A stretch of DNA of 64,000 nt from Spinacia oleracea (GCF_020520425.1 NC_079489.1:14966001-15030000), one strand, 5' to 3'. Counted from the stretch's first letter, positions 1 to 12,403 are shown. Notes: generated from the sequence alone by a model not told the origin. Translations and numbers: made by a program.

Positions 1-245
1 CGTGTATGACAAATCCTCAATTTGCAAAGCTTGTTTTACATCACGAGTTTGATACCATGTCTGATCCCCAAATGTTCAATTGTGTATGGGCCCAATGTAT
101 TTATTTTTACTTTCTCTTTTTTAACTCTATTGGACTAAATGTTGCAGTATGAGCCCAATTTGTATAGTAGTACTAAAACTTCAATCGCTAACTGCTATCC
201 GGGTACAACCAGCTCTGGCTGTACCTCCAAAAACGACGCGCTCAT

Positions 246-960
246 ATTGTTTGTTCATTCTTGTCGACTGTTTGTTCTTTTTTATTGTACTGTTTGTTCA
301 TTCTTATTGTACTGTTTGTTCTTTCTTATTGTACTGTTTGTTCTTTCTTGTTGTACTGTTTGTTCTTTCTTGTTGTACTGTCTGTTCTTTCATGTTGTTT
401 TTAAAATTCATCATCAAATTTTCATAATTGTTGTATTTTATGTTCTTTCTTCTGGAATTTTATGTTCTTTTTTATATTGTTTGTTCTTTCTTGTTTATTT
501 GTTTGTTTATAATAATCATATGGTTAATGTTCATAATTAAACTCTTCATTAATCTTTTATTCTTTCTTTTTGTATTGTTTGTTCTGTCTTGTTGTACCGT
601 TTGTTCTTTCATGTTGGCTTTAAAATTCATCATAAAATTGTTCATAATTGTTGTATTGTTTGTTCTTTTTTCTGGAATTTTATGTTCTTTTTTATATTGT
701 TTGTTCTTTTTTGTTGAATTATTTGTTCTTTCTTGTTTATTTGTTTGTTCATAATAATTATCTGCTTTATTGTTTGTTCTTTCTTGTTGTATTGTTTGTT
801 CTTTCATGTTGGCTTTAAAATTCATCATAAAATTGTTCATAATTGTTGTATTGTATGTTCTTTTTTCTGGAATTTTATGTTCTTTTTTATATTGTTTGTT
901 CTTTTTTGTTGAATTATTTGTTCTTTCTTGTTTATTTGTTTGTTCACAATAAATATATGG
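246..960. repeat. Imperfect tandem repeat, TTGTTC-rich
   Basis: Short TGTTTGTTCTTTCTTGT units lead into a longer block that occurs about three times (anchor TTCTTTCATGTTG near 387, 606 and 799), spacing about 190-220 bases. It fills the left half of the surrounding inverted-repeat element. Long open frames here on both strands come from this low-complexity composition and are not genes. Confidence 0.7.
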
Positions 961-1027
961 TTAATGTTCATAATGAAATTGTTCACTTCATTAGTCTTTT
1001 ATGTTTTTACAAGCGCCTATATTGTTT

Positions 1028-1230
1028 ATTTCCAAATAAATAAATAAATGTTCATTTCCAAAATAGTAAATGTTCATTCCAAATAAATAAATAAATGTTC
1101 ATTTTTGTAGTTTATTTCCAAATAAATAAATAAATGTTCATTTCCAAAATAGTAAATGTCCATTCCAAATAAATAAATAAATGTTCATTTCCGAAATAGT
1201 AAATGTTCATTTTTGTATCAGTATATTAAT
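1028..1230. repeat. Tandem repeat AAATAAATAAATGTTCATT
   Basis: About four imperfect copies of a unit of 45-55 bases built from AAATAAATAAATGTTCATT plus CCAAAATAGTAAATG. It lies in the right half of the inverted-repeat element. Confidence 0.65.
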
Positions 1231-1566
1231 GTTCATTTTAAACAACACAAAACGACATCGTTTTGGATGGGGGTACAGCCAGCTTTGACTGTACCCGGGT
1301 ATAGCAAAAAATTTGCGCTAAAACTTGGGGGGCCAATTAAAAAGTTAATGGGCCAATTTTTAAGTTAGGGGGGCCTGGCCCTGGCAGGCCAGTGCAATAC
1401 TCCGCCACTGTTACCAAACACTTTATTAAATCCGCTAATACAATCATCTAGTCAAACCAGCTTATAAAAATAGCTAGTCAAATTAATTAAGACAAACCGC
1501 TACAGCTAACCGCTAATTACTAAACAGGGCCTATACGATAAGTTTGGTTTTATACGTGAAGTAAGT

Positions 1567-1689
1567 TTTTTTAGATAATTAGTAGAAGTCTGGTTCAGAG
1601 GCGGTTTCCCCCCAGTTTACACTTTGCACGGTTTGAACTCTTTCACCTGGACTTTCATTTTACCTCAAATACCCGTGTCGGATCTTACT
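1567..1689 (+). repeat. First copy of a ~120-base direct repeat
   Basis: This segment (core AGTAGAAGTCTGGTTCAGAG) recurs at 2766-2888 in the same direction with scattered substitutions and small gaps. The second copy sits inside the XPD pseudogene. The pair could be a short dispersed repeat or the trace of a 1.2-kb tandem duplication. Confidence 0.75.
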
Positions 1690-2402
1690 CCGTAACTCGG
1701 TAAATGTTTATTAATTAATATCAATGAACATGAGTTACGGAGTACATGACTCAGATATACTGTTTCCTCTTACTCCAGTCCGGCAATATTAACCGTCTCC
1801 GAAATCAGAAGTAGAAATGGAAAAGATAAACAAAAGAATTGGGTCTCTCCCTTCAAACTCCAAAATCCAAATCGCATTGTTGCAGTTGCAGCTTCATCTC
1901 CTTCAAACAAAAGCAGCATCTTGTCACCTCTCTTTCTCTACTGCTGGTCTGCTTCTATTCTCGGTAATTTGTAATTTTTTATCAGTATTTTTTTTATCGA
2001 TTTCTTTTGATTTTATTTGTATTTGTATTGATTTAAAAATATAATTTTCTGAATTGTTAAATATATTGTGTTAGGTTTTTTGTTAGATTTATTTTGGTGT
2101 TGTGAAATTCGTATTATTCTTTTTGATATGATTCAATTTTTCTGATATGACGGGTTTCAAATTGCTAAATGTGTTATGTTGGGTTTGTTTTGGTGTTGTT
2201 CTGTGTCTAATTAGTATGTACCCAGTTCATAATTCTACCTGGAATTCGTATAATCCTCTTTGATATGATTCGATTTTTCTGACAATCACCGTTCATCTCT
2301 ACTCGGGCTCAGGGCAGGCGCCCCTCCTGCCCTGCCTCAGGGATGGGCCTATCGAGGAACCCGGTAAAATTCCTACATGATCATATACAGTCATAGCAGC
2401 AT
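1690..2402. other. No confident gene; possible 5' leader region
   Basis: A 75-codon open frame at 1817-2044 has a plausible donor (TCTCGGTAATTTG) near 1960. It might be a leftover leader exon of the XPD pseudogene downstream. It shows no recognisable domain, so it is not called as a gene. Confidence 0.3.
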
Positions 2403-5400
2403 TCCTACATGTTTGAACTCAAACGAGCACTCGATGTCCACTGGCACTGGGAAGACAATTGAAATTCTATCTCTCATTACCAGTTATGCTCTTTCCAAAC
2501 CCTCAATCCTATCAAGCTACTGCACTGGTACGGTTCATGAAATGGAAAAAGACCCTAACTGAGCTCAAAGTACTCCATGACTATCAGGTTCACAACTTGG
2601 GTCCTTTAGCTGGGCTTCTTTCTGTTGGGGTTTCTTCCCGTAAGAACCTCTGTATCAACCCTGCTGTTGTGTCTGCTGAAATAGAGACTGTTGATGCTGG
2701 CTCTCGGAAGCTCACAGTGTGCTGGGTTAGGGCTCTAGCAGTGGAAATCATAATAATGCTACTTTCTTGTTTTAGATAGTTAGTAGAAGTCTGGTTCAGA
2801 GGCGGTTTTCCCCCCAGGTGTTTACACTTTGCACGATTTGAGCTCTTTTAACCGGACTCTTCATTTTACCTCAAATATCTGTGTCGGATCCTCGACACTC
2901 TGACATGGGTATGGACACTTGGACACTTCATTTTGGACCAAAATCATGCAATTTTTTCCACAAAATAACTGTGTCAAACACTTGGACACGTACCAGTGTC
3001 GGATATGGGTATCCGAGTCAGGGTAACATAGGATTTGAGAGAATTTGGCAAGCAGAAAGGATGGTGCCCATATTTTTTGGCACGACATGTGGTGCAATTT
3101 GCAAATGTTGTGATTTACAATTACAGCTACTAGTATCTACTTGATCCAAAAGTTGCAGGGATAATTTCAAAAGAGATGCAGCGGGACTGTGTGGTTGTTT
3201 TGATGTGTGCATTGTCCTCTTACTGTTAGTGTGTGAAGGAAAACACTTGAAAGGGCCACCAGAAATATTTCTAGGATGTCTCAAGAGATTGAAAAGTAAT
3301 TGGAAATTTGTTTTTAAGTCTCTGTGAAATTTGTTTCGGGCCAGTTAGTGAATTGTGCAATTCAGCAGTGTATGTAGCTTATATGAATATCTGTTCTCTA
3401 ACTCTCTTTGTTGGGGTAAGTAGCCACCATGATACTTGTTAATATTGTGATGTTTCTTACTGTGTAAAAACATGCTACTTTGATTGAAGGCTATTAGTAT
3501 TCCTGTTCTGTGATATTTATGGTAGAAACTCCCTAATTGTCTCAAAAAGGGGTCACATTGTAGTTAGTGGAGTAATATTTTAGAAGATGTAAGGTTTTTC
3601 CTTCCATACAGCCTAACCAGTCAACCAGTTAGGGATATTGTTGCATTCATCTCAACAATTCTATCTCCCTAGGCCTTATCAATTAGAGATATGATTTGCA
3701 CAAGGCTGTTTTGAAGATAACTGTTTTTCCCATAGCAACAGAAACTTTATGTACCTGCCTTGTTGGAAATGGCATACTTACATTCGATGGTGTCCATGTT
3801 TTACTGTATTTTCATTTAGCTTTATAGTTCATAATTAGTAAAATTTTAGACTTTGAAATTATTTGATGTAATGTAAGGAAGGATTGTTTGAGTTAATATT
3901 AACTCATTTGATGTGGTAGGAAGGTTCAAGGCCACAGATGCTTGAAATCTATGCCCATAATACAATCGCGTTTTTGAAGGGTTGGCCCATAGGGGAAATT
4001 TACCTAGTACGTCATTGCTATATAGGCGATTTTCTTAGATTTCTGCTATGTTTTCTGGCGATGGCAGTTTCTTTCAGTTTCATTGATTCTTTTCTTATGC
4101 TTTTTCTATTAAAATTTTCTTTTTCAGTTGGCGATACTTAGCTTTCCCACTCAGCTCTGCCTGAGATATTCTGGAAGTGGCAGTACCGGGGAATATTCGC
4201 CGAGCAGAGCATTTTCTATTAGTTTTGCGTAGATTGGTGCAATATATCAAAGGCTGCAAAGTTAGAATTTTGAAAAGGAGTAGCCTATTTCTAATCCCTA
4301 AACGCACAAGTTGGACTTACCAAAAAAACCTTGAAAATTTGTTATGACCGCCTCCAATTTCTTATGATGACCCTTGAAATAACCGATACAGATGAGTTCT
4401 TAAGTATTCAGACAATTTGTGATTTTGCAACACTGGTGGCCTGGTGGGCACATATGCCTATACTGCAGGTTGGTTTAGAATAACATATTTTGTTATGAAG
4501 TAACTGTTCAATATCCCAGATTTCAGTCAGGCGTTCCATTTAGAGTTTATTGCTTACTTTTTGTATCTGCCTTTATATGTTGTTACTTTGATTTCTCATA
4601 ATAATACATGTTTGTGCTTCAAAATTGGATTTTCAGCTGAGTTGTCATGATGCTTCGCTTGCTACGAGGCCGTTATTTGAACGGTTCCAATCAGCTGTAA
4701 TCACCTCAGGAACTCTGAGCCCTATCGATCTTTACCCACGCCTTCTGATTTCAATCCTGTAGTCAGTCAAAGTTTTATTATGTCCTTGACAAGGGAGTGC
4801 ATATATCCAATGGTCCTAACTTGTGGAAGGTAAAAGTTTTATCTTGGATCTTCATCTTGTCTTTTTATTTGAATTTCTGATTGAATGTTTTGTGAAGTCT
4901 AAAGACCTTATTTCTGTAATTATATTTGAGTGACATTACAGTAGTTTTTGGTTGACATGTGTAGTTTTACTTTTTCTGTTTACTTATATGACTTGTATGT
5001 TTGTTTTAGTGAACCAGTTAGCACGAAATATGATATGAGAAGTGTTCCGGGTGGTGCAAGGAACTATTGAAGGTTATTACTAGAAATGGTTTCTGTTGTT
5101 CCTGAATGGAGTAGTGTGTATTTTTATCAGCTATTTATACATGGATGCCATTGTTAATACTTGGAATGAAGCAGGAATTCAAAAGGTATAGATGATGTAT
5201 GAGCATCAAATTTTGTTAATATTTTGCATGACCGGACTTTTTCCTCAATCTACTTACTCTGCTTATTGCTTTGTGAATTGATTTGTTAATACTGGATGGC
5301 CTATTACTGAAATCTCTCAGTGGTAAATCATGTTTGAGTGGACTTATGTTTTCAAATCTTTGTTTACTATTAAAGAAAAGCTTCTCAAACTGTTGTTTAT

Positions 5401-5533
5401 TGCAGGAAATAATGCAACATATTGTATTAATTGAAACTCAAGACGTCGTAGAAACTATATTGGCCCTAGACAACTACCGCAAGGCTTGTGATTGTGGGAG
5501 AGGTGCTGTCTTTTCTCTGTTGCAAGGTACTTA
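2403..5533 (+). pseudogene. XPD/UVH6-like TFIIH DNA helicase pseudogene
   Basis: Pieces of the XPD helicase (5'-3' helicase of TFIIH, nucleotide-excision repair and transcription) appear in order on the plus strand, separated by intron-like DNA. 2407-2437 encodes the ELKRALD region and 2434-2760 the Walker A segment STGTGKT through CTGTVHEMEK and SSRKNLC. 3135-3206 matches VAGIISKEMQRDCVVV. 4373-4450 gives ITDTDEFLSIQT. 4637-4800 gives SCHDASLA and [13 protein letters not shown]. 5012-5170 matches the PVSTKYDMRS segment. 5404-5531 gives EIMQHIVLIETQDVVET and CDCGRGAVF. About eight codons are missing before Walker A, several frames are broken, stops are present, and one T is missing in GAVFF. 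Retained introns argue for a decayed gene copy and against a retrocopy. The first exon and the C-terminal third are not visible. The family call rests on recalled conserved XPD motifs. Confidence 0.9.
2766..2888 (+). repeat. Second copy of the ~120-base direct repeat
   Basis: Direct repeat partner of 1567-1689. It follows directly after the second XPD exon remnant. Confidence 0.75.
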
Positions 5534-5615
5534 AGATGTGTTTGATGGTTTTTTTTAAACGTTAATGGCATTAGATGTTTAGGCCCGGTTCTTTAGAGAT
5601 GAACTGAACTGAAAT

Positions 5616-5627
5616 TAACTGAACTTA
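5616..5627. repeat. Target-site duplication of the LINE, copy 1
   Basis: TAACTGAACTTA next to the poly-T (poly-A of the minus strand). The same 12 bases occur at 8408-8419. Confidence 0.8.
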
Positions 5628-8407
5628 TTTTTTTTTTTTTTTTTTTTTTGGCAAATAAAGATATTTTATTACCAAAAGAGGGAATTACACCTAGTCAAAA
5701 CTAGGAAGCAGTTAAGCCAGACCACCAGTACAACATTATCAACAGCAAAGCAACAACCAACAACTAATCAACTACAACAAAGGCTAACTAAGCAGAAACA
5801 TATGTTGGCTAGCGGTTGCCCTACAAGCCACTCTAAACATGATGTCTGGAACAATATCAGCAGGCCTTCTACATTTGTGGTTAAACACCATTTCATTCCT
5901 TTGCAGCCAGATGCTGTAAAGGCACTCAGCAAAATACATAACAAGCAGCTTGTATCTATCCCCAGTTCTCTTGGTAGCTTTCAGAATCCATGCTAACTCT
6001 TGATCAAAAGAAGAAGCTTTCCTGCTAAATTTTAGGCTATGCAGAATATATGAATATATTCCAGACTGCAGCAGAATAATCTTACTCAAAGAACAAATGT
6101 GCTGCAGATTCTTTCTTTGTGGTACACAAGGGGCAATCCTCCACAGTAGTGATCTTCCAAGCCACCAACCTGTCCCTAGTAGGGATTCTATTCCAAAGAG
6201 CAAGCCAAGTAATAAACAAGCTCTTAGGGGATTCTTTGTTATTGCACACAATCCTTCTCCATGGAACTTTCACATGATCACCAAGAAGACACTGATACAC
6301 CTTTTTGATAGAAAATTTGCCATTCCTGCAAACTGTAACCCAACCTCCCACATCTTCAATCATACGAACAGAAGATAGAATATTCTTAAGTGGCCAAGAC
6401 ATAGCAGCATGCCATGCACTTAGTATCAAGAGATCTTCCCTTAATATAGTAGGTGTGCACCCACCTACACCACAACTTATCTTTTTTGTGTGTCAAGGCC
6501 CATAATAGCTTAGCTACTGCAGCTTTGTTCCAAAGACTCATTTCTTTAATATTCCATCCCCCTGCAGTTTTAGGGAGGCACAAATTGAACCAAGCAACTA
6601 AAGACTTCCTTGATGGACCAGTGTGACCAGTCCACAAGAAAATTCTACAGAAGTTTTGGATCTCCTTAATTACCTTCTTAGGCAAGATGAAAAATAGTTT
6701 GCACCAGTTGCAGCCTACTAGCATAAGTGAGATTCCTAGCTGTCCAAGTTTTGGCTCTAGCAACTACTTTCTCAATCAAAGGCCTGCATTGATTATAAGC
6801 TAGCTTTTTTGTAGCAAGGGGCACACCAAGATACCTAAATGGGAAGGACCCTTCAGGGATGTGAATAGCAGATAAGATTGCAGCTTTCTCAGTGGAAGAG
6901 ATCCCACCAAGATAGATGTTACTTTTATCAAGATTAGCCTCAAGGCCAGAAGCAACAGAGAACTGATGGAAAGCAGAAAGCAGCATCTGCACAGATTGAA
7001 TGTCTGCTCTGGAGAACATAAGCAGATCATCAGCAAACATGAGATGAGTAATAGCAAGTTTTTTACACTTGGGGTGAAAGTTGAAAGGAGTTTGAGTTTG
7101 GAGCTGCTGAAGATGCCTAGTAAGATATTCCATGCCAATTGTTTGGAGCTGCTGAAGATGCCTAATAAGATATTCCATGCCAATTGCAAAAAGGAAAGGG
7201 GACATAGGATCCCCCTGCCTTAGCCCTTTCTTTGCACTGAAAGGCTTAGTGGGTTTGCCATTAATAAGAATGCTATAGGAAACAGTTGTGATGCAGCTAA
7301 ACACTCGAGTCACAAATCTGTCAGGGAAGCCTAGTTCAATCATCACCTCTTTGAGAAAACTCCACTCAATAGAGTCATAGGCCTTTTTTAGATCCACTTT
7401 AAGAAGGCATCTAGGAGAGATATGGGCCCTGGTGTAGCCTTTAATCAATTCAGTAGCAAGCAAGATGTTGTCAGAAATCTGTCTCTCAGGAATGAAGCTA
7501 GATTGAGCATCACTAACAACATCACCAATTATATGCTGCATTCTTGTAGTGAGAATTTTAGAGACAAGCTTGTATACTACATTGCAACAGGCAGTAGGCC
7601 TAAAGTCTTTGACTTTAGTAGGATTAGCCACCTTTGGAACAAGAGTAACAGAGGTACAATTATACTGGGACAGCATAGTGTTGGTAGTAAACACCTCCAA
7701 AACTGCTTTGTAGACATCCATCTTGATAATGTGCCAAGTCTTTTTGAAGAAAACAACATTAAGTCCATCTAGACCAGGTGCTTTATCATCACCAATACCC
7801 TTAAGAGCTTGATCAATTTCAAGAGTAGTAACTTCTCTAGTTAGCCAATTCTTGGCAGAGTTACTAAGTTTAGTGCCATTTCTTACAGTAGGGATGTGGA
7901 TAGCAGGAAGAGAGCTAGCAGCTGATCCCAACAATGTTTTGTAGAAACCTACAATCTCACCCTGAAATGCATCTGGTTCCACCAGTTCTCATCAATATTA
8001 TTGTTCTCATCATAAAGCACTGAAATCTTGTTCTGCCTGTTTCTCTCCTTCATAGCAGAAAAGAAAAATTGGTGGTTAGAATCACCCACTTGCTGTATCC
8101 TAGATTTCTGTCTCAAAGCAATCTCATCCACTCTGAGCCATTTCTTCAGATTTGCAATGCAAACTTTTTCATGCTCAAAAAAACAGCAGTTGGGGCAGTT
8201 TGTAAAGCATTTTGCACATTATCAAGATGAACTCTGGCCTTGTCAACTCTCTCTTTCACACCAGCAAATTCCTCTCTATGCAAACATTTCAGTTTTGACT
8301 TGACTATCTTCAATTTGTACCATAGCTTGTACATGTAGGAACCCCTAACTTCAGTAGAGCTCCAAACATCCTCCACCAGAGGTAAGAATTGACTATGCTC
8401 ACTAAGG
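5628..8407 (-). mobile_element. 5'-truncated L1-type plant LINE
   Basis: A run of T from 5628 is the poly-A tail of a minus-strand element. The body encodes reverse transcriptase and the C-terminal zinc-binding region. A perfect 12-base target duplication flanks it (5616-5627 and 8408-8419). The endonuclease domain and ORF1 are missing at the 5' end, the usual outcome of abortive target-primed reverse transcription. It sits inside the Tourist-like element. Confidence 0.9.
5784..8376 (-). pseudogene. LINE ORF2 remnant (reverse transcriptase)
   Basis: Read from high to low coordinates, 8376-7983 covers the linker between endonuclease and RT in shifted frames. 7982-6678 is a 434-codon frame with RT motifs: KAPGLDGLN, KVDLKKAYDSIEW (motif A), RQGDPMSPFLFAI (motif B) and FADDLLMFSR (motif C catalytic Asp pair). 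6763-6386 continues the RT connection, and 6429-6082 is a zf-RVT-like segment (CPLCTTKKESAAHLFFE). 6251-5784 is the C-terminal end with WLQRNEMVFNHK. Frameshifts separate these pieces, so the protein is not made intact. A 45-base in-frame tandem duplication at 7109-7198 doubles 15 codons around GMEYL. Confidence 0.9.
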
Positions 8408-8419
8408 TAACTGAACTTA
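8408..8419. repeat. Target-site duplication of the LINE, copy 2
   Basis: Second TAACTGAACTTA, at the truncated 5' end of the LINE. Confidence 0.8.
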
Positions 8420-8606
8420 ACTTAAGTGAACTTAATTTAACAGAATATTACTGAAATAAATAATAAATAATAAAATAACAAATAATAAAATAATAAATGA
8501 TTTATAATTAATAATAAATAATTAATAATTAGTAATAAATAATTAATTATTAATAATAATAAACTCTAGTTAATTACAAAATAATAATAAAAACTGTTAA
8601 TTAATA

Positions 8607-8877
8607 CTACCTCCGTTCCTAAATGATCTTTACGGTTACTATTTACACGGTAATTAAGGAATTTTGGTGAACATGTGATGATGGGGTAACAAATGAAAAA
8701 TGAGTGGCTATAAATTGTCCAACAATGTGAGTGGGTGGAAACTAATATTAAAGTATTGTGAGTGGGTAATTTATGGTGGGCCAAATAGGAGTAAAAATGG
8801 AATAAAGTAGGAGTGTAAAGAACTTTCAGGAACGGACTAAAACGGAAAGCGTAAAGAACTTTTAGGAACGGAGGTAG
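8607..8877. mobile_element. Stowaway-type MITE, 271 bases
   Basis: The ends are CTACCTCCGTTCCTAAA and its inverted partner, flanked by TA on both sides (8605-8606 and 8878-8879). Non-coding. It is nested in the AT-rich body of the Tourist-like element. Confidence 0.85.
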
Positions 8878-9257
8878 TAACTAAAGAATAATTAATAATT
8901 AGTAACTAAATAAATAAATAAAAATAATCTGTAATTAATTACTAAATATTTATAATAAATGATAAATAATAATAATAATAATAGTTCATAATTAATAATT
9001 AATAACTAATTAACTACATAAAAATAATAATAAATGAAATTATATTAATTAATAATAAATAATTAGTTATATATAATAATAATAATAATATAAAAAATAA
9101 TAATACTGATAATAATAATAAAAAAAAAAATATTAATAATAATATTATTATTATTATTAAGTTGAATTGAATTAAATTAAACTGAACTTAACTTAACTGA
9201 ACTGAACTGCGAACTAAGTCATGAAACTGAAATTAAGCCAAAAAGAACAGATCCTTA

Positions 9258-10295
9258 CTACGGCGAGGTATGTATTGCGGTCCTCTGTCCCTGTTTGGAA
9301 TTGCTATTTGTTTTAATTTTGTACTTCATAATATCATAAATTTGGTGCAAGACCTATATTTTGTTGCGTCTTATGCCAATGCTATGAAAATTTTGCTCAT
9401 GGCTCCGAAAATTTTGTATCAAGTGGTTACTACACTTTCCACCGATAGTATTTTTTATCAAAAAGCCTTATCTCTAACTGCATATATGATCTAGGTTGTA
9501 TTGCAAGTTTATATGCCATATAGGCTAATGAGTTCATACGGGTTAACTAATAGTCCTTAGATTTTACTTCAAACCCATTCTTCAATTTGGCAGTTTATAG
9601 GAAATCCGTACAAGCTCACTGTGTATCCTTAAATTATTCATCTTTAAACCATGTTTATTTTGTTTACGTGTTGAATAGTTTGACGGAAAAACCTGTTAAC
9701 AAATTCAAACATTTTCAATAGTCACCTTTTAAGTAGAACTTGTGGAAATCAATTATAGAGTTCCTTTTATGGTGTTCTATTTTTTGGTCTAATGATAGTA
9801 TTTAGGGTTATGCTAAAAATTGGCAACTCCAATCACCATACGGCTTCAAATTATGGGTTTGGCCGGTTTTTGGACGAGTTCAGGCTAGGAACCCAGGAGG
9901 TGTTATTGGGACTTGGGAGCAGGTTGGAGTAAAAGCATTTTCCGTTGGGGACGACAAATAGGATAGTTGGAGATGGTGGAGAGGTGGGGCAGGGGTGCGT
10001 GGTGGCGGTCGGATATATATTCTTGATAAAGGAGGGGGTGGGGTCGATGGGTTATTTTTTCAAACAATGGTGTTTCCTCTTTCAAAATTATTTTTGGATT
10101 GTTTCATCATTTTTTTAACAAAATAAAGCTCATAAATACGGAGTATTGTTTAGGGAAAACAGAGGGCCAATTTGGAAAGTCAAAAATAAGTTGCTGCCAA
10201 CTTGTCAAGTAGAAAACCCTGAAACACGAGGTCACCATGTAGAATTTCTCTTAATTAAAGGTCTAATGAGGTTATTCCTTAAATACAAACTTTTT
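9258..10295. other. No gene recognised
   Basis: The first bases after the MITE (TACGGCGAGGTATG) could be a trace of the XPD 'HYGR' exon with its donor, but this is too short to rely on. The rest shows short open frames without recognisable motifs. Confidence 0.3.
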
Positions 10296-10541
10296 TATAA
10301 GGCGGTCTTACACAAAAGACCACCTTGGTATCATATAAGTTAAGCAATGGAACCAATTAGTTAAGCACTTGAACTAATAAGTTAAGTATTGAAACCAATT
10401 AGTTAAGCAAATGAATTAATTAGTTAAGCAATTGAATCAATTAATTAAGTAATGTAACCAATTAGTTAAGAAATTGAACCAATTAGTTAAGCAATCAAAG
10501 TGGTCTTTCCGGTAAGGCGGTCTTACACAAATGTTACCGTT
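10296..10541. mobile_element. Small MITE with 21-base internal repeats, copy A
   Basis: The outer arms carry AAGGCGGTCTTACACAA and AGACCACC. The inside is about eight imperfect copies of a 20-21-base unit around AATTAGTTAAGCAA. An inverted copy of the whole element lies at 29819-30076, which defines it as a mobile family. Confidence 0.7.
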
Positions 10542-10668
10542 CCTTAAAGGGTTATTATAGTTAAGAAACCTTTAAAATATTATTTTTAAAAGTTTTACGG
10601 AGCCGTTCCTTAAAGGGTTATTATAGTTAAGAAACCTTTAAAATATTATTTTTAAAAGTTTTACGGAA
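10537..10668. repeat. 66-base tandem duplication
   Basis: Two adjacent, nearly identical 66-base units beginning CCGTTCCTTAAAGGG (10537 and 10603), directly abutting MITE copy A. Confidence 0.85.
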
Positions 10669-10843
10669 GGTATTAACTCAGCAATTTGAATACTTGTTTA
10701 AGGTATGTCATGTTGCCGAATGAAAGATAATAGAAGTTTACAAGTGACTGCTATGAATAGCAAAACATTTGAAGTACAAAGCACAAACACAACACACTGC
10801 GTGCTTGTAGCCTTGATGTATCTATTTTATATACCATATTATA

Positions 10844-11088
10844 TTCCCTCCGTTTCATAATAATTGCAACACTTGTCCAGGCGTTTCAGAATAAGTGCAA
10901 CACTTTCCATTTTTGACAACTTTTAACTAATATTTATTCTTTCTGTCTTGTTTACCCCACGTCTTATTCTTTTATTATTTCTCTTTCCTCCCACTTACTC
11001 CACTACATTTAGATTTCATTTCTCTACTCTGTGTGTGAAAAAGCTTCATGAAAAAAAAATTATTGCACTTATTGTGAAACGGAAGGAG
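10844..11088. mobile_element. Stowaway-like MITE
   Basis: The ends TTCCCTCCGTTTCATAAT and the inverse of ATTGTGAAACGGAAGGAG are flanked by TA at 10842-10843 and 11089-11090. No coding capacity. A further CTTCCTCCGATCCG fragment follows at about 11096. Confidence 0.75.
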
Positions 11089-11090
11089 TA

Positions 11091-12403
11091 TCATACTTCC
11101 TCCGATCCGATCTAATCTGTCCAAAAAAAAATCTGTACTTTTCGAGATGTCAACAATAGTCTTTAAAACAACCAACTTCTTATCCTAGTAACTAAAACTG
11201 ATGAAGCATCTATCCAAACAACTCTAATGGTGATGATAATGTATACTCCGTATTTTGGAAACTCCCTAGATTAATGAAGTAACTCTGTTTAACCAAAAAA
11301 AAAAAGAACAAAAAAGTGAGGGGTGTGTGTGAAATGGAACCGTAAAAATAGATTAGTTTCCCCGATTAATCAAATTACAAATTGACCCAGATTCGACACA
11401 ACCCAAATGAACTGAGCTTTACCCGACCTGAATGACCCGTTTACGAACTTTGCTATGACACTAATTTATCAATCCTGTTATGTAACAATTGGTTGTCATC
11501 GCGCTCTTTCTTCTCTCTCATAGTCTCGTTTTTCTTAACATCATATGGCGAGAATTCTACAAGACCAATTTAAATTGGCTCAGTTATTTTTTCTTTATTT
11601 AATGGTTGAAATCTTGAGTTTGTTTTCCTGTAAAACTTCAATTTCGTTTTCTCTTAAATTGCTTGATTATCATCTTTGCAATTAACTTACATTGTAGTAT
11701 GATTATATTTAAACCAGAACATTAAGTAAAAGATACTAATTTGGTGTTTCTGGCATATACGGATTACGGAGTATTGTTCAATTTTAGCGTTGCTCATTGA
11801 GAATTTTGGTCTTACCAGAAGCGAATTGGGGTTTTCAGTTTTTGAGAAATTCGAAAAATAGAAATTGTTCAGATTGTTGTTTTTAGTTAGCCTATATAAC
11901 CCTTGACCAGTTCTTTGATTGCTTGTTTACTCAAAAGATCAATCTCACGAGCTTGTCATTTGTGAATCATCAATGTTGTTATCTGGTAGTTGTAATTAGG
12001 GTTAATGACTAAGTCAAGTTGAGTATGATACCAGCCCACAAGGCTTGGGCTGAGCGTCTAAGCTCGTACTAAATACGGATTCTAGTGAAGGGAAAGTGAT
12101 TTTTCCTGTTATGTATGGTGTACCTGCTGGACACTTGCGGAGTTGTGAGTGGTGATACTCTCTTTGTTTCTTAGAGAACATATTTAATAGGAGTAATATT
12201 ATTAGGATAGACACGAGGCGAAGTGCATTATAAATAAAAACTAGCCTAGGACTCTAAAATATGGGATGGACTGAGTAAGATGAAGAAGTTATATAATCAT
12301 ACATTGAAATCGAGGCTACGTTTAGCTATAATAGAAAGAGAAGATCAGACCAGTGCACCTGCTACGTATTATATCGCAGTGAAATACCCTGCGTAATGAA
12401 CTT
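11091..12403. other. No gene recognised
   Basis: AT-rich DNA with scattered short open frames and no recognisable protein motif. 11500-12000 has a pyrimidine-rich, leader-like texture but no coding exon that I could support. Confidence 0.3.

Larger units (their letters stand above)
194..1305. mobile_element. Non-autonomous terminal-inverted-repeat element
   Basis: The ends are inverted copies of each other over about 50 bases. The left end starts GCTATCCGGGTACA and runs through a GCTGTACC hairpin. The right end finishes GTACCCGGGTATAGC. Long imperfect terminal repeats and a non-coding, repeat-filled middle suggest a Mutator-like or foldback element. I found no clear target-site duplication, so the class is open. 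No transposase remnant is visible inside. Confidence 0.5.
5582..9254. mobile_element. Tourist/Harbinger-like MITE carrying nested insertions
   Basis: The ends GGCCCGGTTCTTT and, inverted, GGATCTGTTCTTT are flanked by TTA on both sides (5579-5581 and 9255-9257). Subterminal DNA repeats GAACTGAACT motifs on both arms, and the rest is AT-rich. This is the layout of Tourist-like MITEs with a TTA target duplication. It landed in the intron after the last visible XPD exon. Its present length is due to a LINE (5628-8407) and a Stowaway MITE (8607-8877) inserted later. Confidence 0.65.

Noticed and set aside
139-1043. Several overlapping open frames of 60-133 codons on both strands
   Set aside because: They lie in TTGTTC-type low-complexity repeats and have Cys/Leu/Phe-only composition; no start context or homology.
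1817-2044. 75-codon plus-strand frame as a gene
   Set aside because: No recognisable protein; at best a leader exon of the XPD relic.
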